This document shows, piece by piece, positions 30,979 through 36,574 of a stretch of 36,574 bases of DNA (its first letter is position 1; every line of letters begins with the position of its first letter). Source of the stretch: Myxococcales bacterium (lineage in GTDB: Bacteria > Myxococcota_A > Polyangia > Polyangiales > Houyiibacteriaceae); the NCBI GenBank assembly GCA_019637115.1, contig JAHBWH010000075.1, positions 1 through 36,574 of the forward strand, in the 5' to 3' direction. The position numbers and the translations under genes were made by a program. The notes under the pieces were generated by a model that ran no database searches, had not been told where the DNA came from, and saw only the letters and a list, made by a program, of their open reading frames with translations.

Positions 30979-31110
30979 GCGCGCCGCCTGGGGCCTCGGT
31001 CCCGACGAGCCGGATGCGTGCGGCGCGCCGCCTCGGGCCTCGGTCCCGACGAGCCGGATGCGTGCGGCGCGCCGCCTCGGGCCTCGGTCCCGACGAGCCG
31101 GATGCGTGCG
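30979..31110. repeat. 44-bp tandem repeat, three units
   Basis: Units at 30979-31022, 31023-31066 and 31067-31110; units 2 and 3 are identical and unit 1 differs at one base. Each contains the short palindrome TCGGTCCCGA. They lie in the 389-bp divergent gap between the GH113-like and glutaredoxin genes, beginning 35 bp from the former's ATG, so they may include its promoter region. The rest of the gap (31111-31333) holds the hairpin noted next and otherwise nothing recognised. Confidence 0.95.
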
Positions 31111-31136
31111 GCGCTCACGCCCTTCGTCGTGCGCTT

Positions 31137-31165
31137 GGCCACGTTCACCTGACGAGCACGTGGCC
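31137..31165. other. Inverted repeat upstream of the glutaredoxin gene
   Basis: GGCCACGT (31137-31144) and ACGTGGCC (31158-31165) form a perfect 8-bp inverted repeat around 13 bases. It could be an operator or a hairpin. It lies about 170 bp before the glutaredoxin start. Confidence 0.4.
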
Positions 31166-31333
31166 CTCTACGACGAGGATCGACCGAACTGCTGTGCCCA
31201 CCGCCACGCGCCACAGCCCACCGCCACGCACCACCACAGCGCCGACACTCCGCCGCGCGAGGGTCCGCGACCGCGCGACGGCGTCGGCGAGTAGCGCTCG
31301 GCCCCGGTCCGCGACCAAGATGCGGACCGTCTC

Positions 31334-31591
31334 ATGGCCGAAGTACGCATCTACACGACCCCTTGGTGCCCCTATTGCCGCCTCGCGCTCGGGCTGCTGC
31401 GCGACAAGGGCGTCGCCTTCGAGGAGATCGACGTCAGCGGCGACGAGGCGAAGCGCGCGTGGCTGAGAGACGCGACCGGCCAGACCACCGTCCCGCAGGT
31501 CTTCATCGACGGCCGCTCGGTCGGAGGCTACACGGACATCGCCGCGCTCGACCGAAGGGGCGAGCTCGACGAGCTCCTCTTCCGCGCGTGA
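31334..31591 (+). CDS. grxC: Glutaredoxin (dithiol, CPYC type)
   Basis: 85 residues, full length for a class I glutaredoxin. The active site CPYC is at 12-15, TVPQVFI supplies the cis-Pro, and VGGYTDI is the glutathione-binding GG motif. It reduces protein disulfides and glutathionylated proteins in the cytoplasm using glutathione. It is monocistronic, with repeats on both sides. The symbol is given by similarity to GrxC. Confidence 0.93.
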   Translation: MAEVRIYTTPWCPYCRLALGLLRDKGVAFEEIDVSGDEAKRAWLRDATGQTTVPQVFIDGRSVGGYTDIAALDRRGELDELLFRA

Positions 31592-31619
31592 CGCGAGGAG
31601 GAGCGCGCGAGACGCGAGC

Positions 31620-31688
31620 AGTAGTGCGCGTGAACGCGAGCAGTAGTAGTGCGCGTGAACGCGAGCAGTAGTGCGCGTGAACGCGAGC
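31620..31688. repeat. 22-bp tandem repeat, three units
   Basis: AGTAGTGCGCGTGAACGCGAGC at 31620-31641 and 31667-31688, with a middle copy (31642-31666) enlarged by one extra AGT. Decayed relatives lie on both sides (for example GCGTCACGCGAGGAG near 31700). The array occupies most of the 200-bp convergent gap between glutaredoxin and the HupE/UreJ-like gene. Confidence 0.9.
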
Positions 31689-31791
31689 AGGAGTCCGCGT
31701 CACGCGAGGAGCGCGCGCCCCTCGCGGAGCCGCTCGCCTCTGGCGCCCGCTCGCTCCACGACGTCCTGCCGCGCTCACTCCGCGACGCCGC

Positions 31792-32955
31792 TCACTCCGT
31801 CAGCCGCTCGACGACCCAGAAGACCGCGAGCAGCGCGATCACGACCGAGCCACCGCGCACGAAGCCTCGGTAGCCGCGCGTGCGCGCGGCCCACGCGAGC
31901 GGGCCGATCATCAGGGCGACGAAGGCGAGCTGCGCGAGCTCGATGCCGACGTTGAAGCAGACGAGCGCGAGGACCGACTGCGCGCGCGGGAGGCCGAGCT
32001 CCGCGAGCACCGACGAGAAGCCGAAGCCGTGGACGAGCCCGAAGCCGCCCGCGATCCACGGCATGGGCCCGCGAGACTCCGGGCGCCAGACGTTCCAGAG
32101 CGCGACGACCACGATCGAAGCGGCGATGATCACCTCGACCGGCTGCGCGGGCAGCACCACGACGCCGAGCGCCGCGAGCACGAGCGTCACGCTGTGGCCG
32201 AGCGTGAACGCCGTCACGAGGATCGCGACGTCGCGCAGCGCCTTCTTCGCGCCCTCCTTGCGCACGACGAAGCCGGCGGCCAGCACGAGCGACAGCAAGA
32301 AGAGCACGTGGTCGTAGCCCGTCGCGAAGTGCAGCACGCCCTCCCACAAGAAGACCCGCGCGATGGCGCCCGCGCCGGCGGGCTCGCCGAGCTCCACGGA
32401 CTGCCGGCCGCGGCGGAGGATCGTCGCGTCGGTGCCGCGCACGAAGCGCAGGCGGACGATGGCCTCGTGTTGGACGTCTTCGGGGAAGACGGTCGCGTCG
32501 TGGAGAACGAGCGGCCGCCCCTCGCCGCAGACGTGCTCGAAGCGCACGCGATAGAAGAGCACCCCATCGTGCTCGATGGGCTCGGGCTCGTCGGCGCGGA
32601 CCTCGCAGCGGGCGCCCGCGGCTTCGACCGTAATCCCCTCGCGCAGCCAACGCGCGAGCGCGTCGTAGCGCGCGCCGATGGCCTCGACGTCGGGGGTGTC
32701 CCCGAGCCCGAGCTCCATCGAGACGTCGACCCCCTCCACGTCGACCTCGACGACGACGAGTCGCTCGGTGACCTCGACGCGCAGGTACTTCCGGCTCCCG
32801 AGGTGCGCCGCGCCTGGCGACGCCACGCCGAGCAACGCGAAGAACGCGAGCGCCGCGAGCACACGTCGCCCGAGCGCGGCTCGCCCAACCGCAGCTCGCC
32901 CGAGCGCGGCGCTCACGCGGGCGCGCCATGCGTGAAGGTGTGTCGCAGGGCCCAC
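31792..32955 (-). CDS. HupE/UreJ-like membrane protein
   Basis: 387 residues from GTG 32955 (a later GTG at 32916 is also possible and gives a better signal peptide). After the signal (cleavage near GAAH) comes an extracytoplasmic beta-rich domain (about 55-205), then about six to seven spans. HFATGYDHVLFLLSL, TAFTLGHSVTL and FNVGIELAQLAFV are the His/Asp/Glu signatures of the HupE/UreJ_2 family, some members of which move nickel or cobalt. No hydrogenase or urease gene is nearby, so the role here is open. It follows tyrA by 55 bp on the same strand. Confidence 0.82.
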   Translation of the reverse strand: MGPATHLHAWRARVSAALGRAAVGRAALGRRVLAALAFFALLGVASPGAAHLGSRKYLRVEVTERLVVVEVDVEGVDVSMELGLGDTPDVEAIGARYDALARWLREGITVEAAGARCEVRADEPEPIEHDGVLFYRVRFEHVCGEGRPLVLHDATVFPEDVQHEAIVRLRFVRGTDATILRRGRQSVELGEPAGAGAIARVFLWEGVLHFATGYDHVLFLLSLVLAAGFVVRKEGAKKALRDVAILVTAFTLGHSVTLVLAALGVVVLPAQPVEVIIAASIVVVALWNVWRPESRGPMPWIAGGFGLVHGFGFSSVLAELGLPRAQSVLALVCFNVGIELAQLAFVALMIGPLAWAARTRGYRGFVRGGSVVIALLAVFWVVERLTE

Positions 32956-33010
32956 GCGCTGGTGATAACCGATGTCGACGGGGTTGACGACCGAGCTTGT
33001 CGACGCAGGG

Positions 33011-34174
33011 CTAACGCCCCGCGGTCAGCTCCACCAAGCGATCGACCAGGAAACGCGACTGCTCGAGGGCCTCTTCGGTGAACGCGGGCCCGAGGTAGGC
33101 GCGCACCTCGTCGAAGACGGCGTCGAAGCGCGGCTGATCGCCCGATGTGAGGATCTCGGTCAGCTCCTCCGCCGCCGCGCGGAAGCCGCTCGTGACCTCG
33201 GCGACGCGCGGGTTGAACATCTCGATGGGCCCGTAGAGGCCGGGCGACTGCGCGAAGTGCCGACCGACGACGTAGGCCTCGAGGAGATAGGTCGGCGAGG
33301 TGAAGGCGAGCGTCTCCTCGAGCGGGACGCCCGCGCGCGCGAGGGCGAGGCCCATCACCTGCGTCTGGAAGTGGTTGAGCACCTGCACGATCGACATGGC
33401 GCGGTCGTGCGCCTCGGCGCTGGTCTCGGTGACGACGAGGCCGCGAGAGCGGAACGCCTCGGCCGCCCACGCCTGCCACGCCTCGCCGCGGCCGGGACAA
33501 AGCACCACGCGCTGCCCGGTGAAGCTGTGCGCGCCCGGCCCGAACATCGGGTGGGTGCCGAGGACGCTGCCTCGGCAATGCGCCATCATCGCCCGCAGCG
33601 GCATCTCCTTGATGCTCGTGACGTCCATCATGAGCGCGTCCTCGCGCACGAGCGGCCCGAGCTCGCGGATGACCTGCTCGGTGACTCGGATGGGCACGCT
33701 GACGATGACGACGTCGGCGAGCCTCGCGGCCTCCGCGGGGCGCAGCGCGGTGTCGACGTCGGACACGAGCACGGCGTGGCCGAGGTCGCCGAAGAGCCGC
33801 GCCATCGAGCGCCCCATCCCCCCCTCGCCGCCGATGATCGCCACGGTCTTCGGCGCCTGGTCCTCGGGCACCTCGGCGCGGAGCTCGGCCTGTCGGTCGC
33901 GGCTCGCGAGCAGCAACATCCGGTAGACGCTCTCGATCACGCCTTGCGGCAGCCCGAGGAGCGCGCCGCGCTCGGCCCGGTCGCGGAGCACCTCGCGCTC
34001 TCGCGCGAGGTCGCGGATCGGCGTGCGGGAGTGGCGCTTGTAGGCGGCGATCTCGGCGACCACGCCCATGCGCCGCGCGAGCAGCTGGAGGACGTCGCGG
34101 TCGATCGCGTCGAGGAGCGCGCGCAGCACGGGGAGCGGGCGCGAGGGCGAGCCGGGGACGTTGTCTCGGGTCAT
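33011..34174 (-). CDS. tyrA: Bifunctional chorismate mutase / prephenate dehydrogenase (T-protein)
   Basis: 387 residues. The N-terminal 90 residues form an AroQ-type chorismate mutase (LRALLDAIDRDVLQLLARRM, then YKRHSRTPIRDLAREREVL). A Rossmann NAD-binding segment follows (TVAIIGGEGGMGRSMARLF), then MMDVTSIKEMPL and THPMFGPG of the dehydrogenase site. It would convert chorismate to prephenate and then to 4-hydroxyphenylpyruvate for tyrosine. Length agrees with the enterobacterial T-protein (373). ATG 34174 is preferred to GTG 34213. The gene is divergent from the SLC1 symporter; the HupE/UreJ-like gene follows. Confidence 0.9.
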   Translation of the reverse strand: MTRDNVPGSPSRPLPVLRALLDAIDRDVLQLLARRMGVVAEIAAYKRHSRTPIRDLAREREVLRDRAERGALLGLPQGVIESVYRMLLLASRDRQAELRAEVPEDQAPKTVAIIGGEGGMGRSMARLFGDLGHAVLVSDVDTALRPAEAARLADVVIVSVPIRVTEQVIRELGPLVREDALMMDVTSIKEMPLRAMMAHCRGSVLGTHPMFGPGAHSFTGQRVVLCPGRGEAWQAWAAEAFRSRGLVVTETSAEAHDRAMSIVQVLNHFQTQVMGLALARAGVPLEETLAFTSPTYLLEAYVVGRHFAQSPGLYGPIEMFNPRVAEVTSGFRAAAEELTEILTSGDQPRFDAVFDEVRAYLGPAFTEEALEQSRFLVDRLVELTAGR

Positions 34175-34303
34175 GACGAGCGGAGTCTGGCCGCTCGGCG
34201 CGATCGGGGCCACGCGCGCCGCGAAGGCTCAGCCTCGCTCAGCGGCACCGCGACGACCTTACGCTTGGCCCGTCCTACCTTTCCGCACCCTCGCGAGTGC
34301 GCT

Positions 34304-34464
34304 AGTACCTCGCCACACGAGTTTTTTTGATCGGTTCAGCGCGGAGGATCGGCCTCGAGGTCGGCGCCGTGAAAGGGACAGGCCGAAGCCTCTTCGACGA
34401 GGCAGGGCAGAGATCGAGGTCGACGACCGCGATCGACCGGTCGAGACTCGTGTGGCGAGGTACT
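34304..34464. repeat. Perfect 19-bp inverted repeat between divergent tyrA and symporter genes
   Basis: AGTACCTCGCCACACGAGT at 34304-34322 is repeated in reverse complement at 34446-34464, enclosing 123 bp. The right arm ends 10 bases before the symporter GTG. The left arm, reading toward tyrA on the minus strand, is preceded by an A-run (T7 at 34322-34328). So both genes are led by the same 19-bp sequence in mirror image. No flanking target duplication was seen. Confidence 0.9.
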
Positions 34465-34474
34465 CACTCTCACC

Positions 34475-35854
34475 GTGCGCCGTCTGAAGCTTCATCACTG
34501 GATCCTCATCGCGATGGCGCTCGGCAGCGGCATCGGCTTGCCGCTCAGCGAGCTCGGGGCGCGGGGCCAGGTGGACGCGGAGACGGTGGCGACCGTCGCC
34601 GACGTCGGTGGGAAGATCGGCGGGCTCTTCCTTCGCCTGCTGCAGATGCTCGTCGTGCCGCTCATCTTCACGTCGCTCGTGAGCGGCGTGACGGGCATGG
34701 GCGACCTGAAGAAGCTCGGCCGGCTCGGCGGACGCACGATGGGCTTCTACCTCGGCACGAGCGCCCTCGCGATCGCGACGGGGGTCTTCTTCGTGAACCT
34801 CGTGGGCCCGGGGCGCGGGTCGAGCCTCGAGCTCTTGCAGGACAGCGCCGAGGGCCACGCGCTGCCCACCGCCGCCGCCCACGAGCGGAGCCTCGGCGAG
34901 ATCCTCTGGGCGCAGCTCGAGGGCATGATCCCGACCAACCCGCTGAAGGCGGCGGCCGACGGCGACATGCTCCCGATCATCTTCTTCGCGCTCGTCTTCG
35001 CCGTCTTCTTGAGCGGCGTCGAGCACGGCGCGCACGACGACCACGAGCCCGCGCGCGATGGACCCTACCGCGAAGGCGAGCGAGAGGAGCCCGAGCCCGT
35101 GCGACAGCGGCGGCTCGACGCGGCGCTCGTGCGTCGTTTCTTCGAGGGCTTCTTCGCCGTGATGATGCGGATGACGCTGGCGGTGATCACGCTCGCTCCG
35201 ATCGGCGTCTTCGGATTCATGCTGAACGCGGCCGCGGGCCACGGGCTCGCGGCCTTCCAGGCGCTCGGACTCTATGCGGCGACGGTCCTCGCCGCGCTCG
35301 TCGTGCATGCGTGCATCACCCTCCCCTTGTTGACGGTGCTGCTCGCGCGCCGCTCGCCGCTCGCGCACGCGAAGGCGATGGCCCCGGCGCTGCTGACCGC
35401 GTTCAGCACGGCGTCGAGCAACGGCACGCTCCCGCTGACGATGCGCTGCGTCGAAGAGAGCGCCGTGCCCGCGCCGGTGACGTCCTTCGTGCTCCCGCTC
35501 GGCGCGACGATCAACATGGACGGCACGGCGCTCTACGAGGTCGTCGCGGTCCTCTTCATCGCGCAGGTCTACGGGCTCGATCTCTCGCTCTCGCAGCAGC
35601 TCGTGGTGGCGCTGACGGCGCTGCTCGCGAGCGTGGGCGCGGCGGGCATCCCGCACGCGGGCACGGTGATGATGGTCGTCGTCCTGAGCGCCGTGGGCCT
35701 CCCCACGACCGCCGTAGGCCTGATCCTCGCCGTGGATCGCATCCTGGACATGGGTCGCACGACGGTGAACGTCTGGAGCGACAGTATCGCGGCGTTGACG
35801 ATCGCCCGCTACGCAGAGCCCGCCCCGGCCGCGCCCGCGCCCGCAGATTCATGA
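34475..35854 (+). CDS. Dicarboxylate/amino acid:cation symporter (SLC1/DAACS, GltP-like)
   Basis: 459 residues starting at GTG. The family signatures are present: TAFSTASSNGTLPLTM (re-entrant loop 1), ATINMDGTALYE (span 7 binding motif), GAAGIPHAGTVMM (loop 2) and DRILDMGRTTVNVWSDS (span 8 substrate/cation motif). It imports acidic or small neutral amino acids or C4-dicarboxylates with Na+ or H+. The DRxxDMxRTxxN stretch would bind the substrate carboxylates. A charged stretch of about 30 residues (EHGAHDDHEPARDGPYREGE and onward) between spans 4 and 5 is not found in GltPh. It is divergent from tyrA. Confidence 0.92.
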   Translation: MRRLKLHHWILIAMALGSGIGLPLSELGARGQVDAETVATVADVGGKIGGLFLRLLQMLVVPLIFTSLVSGVTGMGDLKKLGRLGGRTMGFYLGTSALAIATGVFFVNLVGPGRGSSLELLQDSAEGHALPTAAAHERSLGEILWAQLEGMIPTNPLKAAADGDMLPIIFFALVFAVFLSGVEHGAHDDHEPARDGPYREGEREEPEPVRQRRLDAALVRRFFEGFFAVMMRMTLAVITLAPIGVFGFMLNAAAGHGLAAFQALGLYAATVLAALVVHACITLPLLTVLLARRSPLAHAKAMAPALLTAFSTASSNGTLPLTMRCVEESAVPAPVTSFVLPLGATINMDGTALYEVVAVLFIAQVYGLDLSLSQQLVVALTALLASVGAAGIPHAGTVMMVVVLSAVGLPTTAVGLILAVDRILDMGRTTVNVWSDSIAALTIARYAEPAPAAPAPADS

Positions 35855-35910
35855 AGCGACGGAGCAGACGCCGCCGCGAGCGTGGTGGCGATCGTGGTCG
35901 TGGAGCCAAA

Positions 35911-36003
35911 CGCGGACATGAACCCAGACGCGGACCCAGACCCGGCCCCGGACGCGGACCGCAAGCGGACCCGGACACGGACCGGGACACGGACCGGACA
36001 CGG
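35911..36003. repeat. Degenerate 6-bp repeats (GGACCC/GGACAC/GGACGC type)
   Basis: A run of imperfect hexamers such as CGGACC and GGACAC in the gene-free stretch 35855-36344. One plus-strand frame through it would give an Arg/Asp/Pro low-complexity protein, which I consider not real. The rest of this stretch holds the nested palindrome at 36104-36248 and a small CACACC/GGTGTG hairpin near 36314-36331. Confidence 0.7.
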
Positions 36004-36103
36004 TCGCCAACACCACCGCGAACACCGCAGGAACGCCAGCGACGACACGTACGCGTTCACCCCCTGACCCCTGCGGGTGATTGCTGAAGCAGCCGATCCA
36101 GAC

Positions 36104-36248
36104 GGCGAGGGACGGGGCGCCGCGGGGACGGGGTTCGCGGGCAGAGACGCGGCACCCTACTCTGGTCCGCGCGCGGCGCGCGGCCCAGAGGAGGGGGAGG
36201 AGATCTTCTCGGCCGCGCCCCCGCCCCCGCGGCGCCCCGTCCCTCGCC
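36104..36248. repeat. Nested palindrome: 24-bp inverted repeat enclosing a 31-nt palindrome
   Basis: The left arm (36104-36127, starting GGCGAGGGACGG) is perfectly complementary to the right arm (36225-36248, ending CCGTCCCTCGCC) over 24 bp. Inside, 36160-36190 (CTCTGG at one end, CCAGAG at the other) is palindromic at 14 of 15 pairs around a central G. The whole could extrude as a two-tier hairpin. It sits about 100 bp before the transposase-like reading frame. Confidence 0.9.
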
Positions 36249-36344
36249 TGGTGCGCTAGGGGAGAGCCATCGCGCGAGTCCCGGTCGACGACGATGTGCG
36301 CGGAGGGGATCGACACACCCCGCGAGGTGTGATCTACGACAGGA

Positions 36345-36574
36345 GTGCAGGATCTCGAAACGCGCGTTCGCGATCTCGAGGCAAAGCTCGCCGACCGCGA
36401 CGCACAGCTCGCCGACCGCGACGCGCGGCTCGCCGAACGCGACGCACAGCTCGCCGAGCAGGCGGCGAAGCTGGCCGAGCAAGCCGCACAACTCGAGAAG
36501 CTGCAGAAGCAGCTCGCGAAGCTGACCGGGCAGCTGAAGCGAAACTCGTCGAACTCCGCTTCCAGAGGGGCTTC
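36345..36574 (+). CDS. Heptad-repeat protein resembling an IS66-type transposase N-terminus (cut by window end)
   Basis: From GTG 36345 the frame runs open to the window edge (76 codons). It begins with a near-perfect leucine heptad coiled coil (LADRDAQ, LADRDAR, LAERDAQ, LAEQAAK and so on), followed by LKRNSSNS. IS66-family TnpC proteins often start with such a zipper followed by an NSxNSSKPPSSD motif. Here the motif reads NSSNSASRGA, so either it has diverged or the gene is damaged. AGGAG directly abuts the GTG, so the exact start is doubtful. If this is a transposase, the palindrome upstream may belong to the element's border. An unrelated coiled-coil protein is the alternative. Confidence 0.45.
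   Translation, partial: MQDLETRVRDLEAKLADRDAQLADRDARLAERDAQLAEQAAKLAEQAAQLEKLQKQLAKLTGQLKRNSSNSASRGA

Noticed and set aside
34304-34464. Confident call of a transposon (MITE) for the 19-bp inverted repeat
   Set aside because: No target-site duplication flanks it and no second copy is visible in the window, so it is left as an unexplained inverted repeat.
35851-36087. Small Arg-rich protein downstream of the symporter
   Set aside because: It is made by imperfect hexamer repeats, has no convincing ribosome site, and all frames through it look equally low in complexity.

Overview
The window is very GC-rich (third codon positions are almost all G or C) and densely coded. It carries an mglB-mglA polarity operon, a Ser/Thr kinase, several lipoproteins with Asp/Ala-rich tethers, and a TPR-rich ATPase. 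Together these point to a myxobacterium, probably of the Polyangiales/Sandaracinaceae type. This placement is inferred from gene content and composition only. No tRNA, rRNA or CRISPR array was seen.

Layout. Positions 1-2899 (minus strand) hold two peptidoglycan enzymes in tandem (a YkuD L,D-transpeptidase lipoprotein, then an M23 endopeptidase cut by the window edge) and a small membrane protein. Positions 3057-3264 hold an intergenic repeat with nested hairpins, next to a Lys/Ala-rich histone-H1-like protein (3287-3697). Positions 3835-7691 (plus) hold two overlapping lipoprotein genes: an LVIVD-type beta-propeller and a PKD/beta-propeller/di-heme cytochrome. Then come a minus-strand SLC13/ArsB-like transporter and a minus-strand pair of extracytoplasmic proteins (a Cys-rich protein of unknown function and an OmpA-like protein). 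Positions 12580-19416 hold a complete RND efflux operon (TetR regulator, TolC-like factor, adaptor, permease) in which every junction is an ATGA overlap, with a double TetR operator in front and a terminator behind.

Positions 19441-21668 hold a membrane Ser/Thr kinase and an overlapping TPR/PEGA protein. Positions 21891-25506 hold a degenerate-receiver regulator that converges with a large ATPase-TPR protein across a 13-bp tandem array. Positions 25634-28969 hold a cell-polarity cluster: a lipoprotein and an extended MglA-like GTPase on the minus strand, divergent from mglB-mglA. A second copy of the intergenic repeat follows mglA. The right end holds a regulatory-domain lipoprotein, a GH113-like hydrolase, a glutaredoxin, a HupE/UreJ-like protein behind bifunctional tyrA, an SLC1 symporter with an unusual inverted-repeat leader, and the start of a heptad-repeat protein that resembles an IS66 transposase N-terminus.

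The most unusual signals are non-coding: the two-copy element placed just after stop codons (3057-3264 and 28985-29102), tandem arrays in three of the four convergent gene junctions, a 19-bp inverted repeat between tyrA and the symporter, and a nested palindrome at 36104-36248. Among proteins, the extended MglA paralogue beside mglBA and the beta-propeller/di-heme lipoprotein pair look the most worth following.
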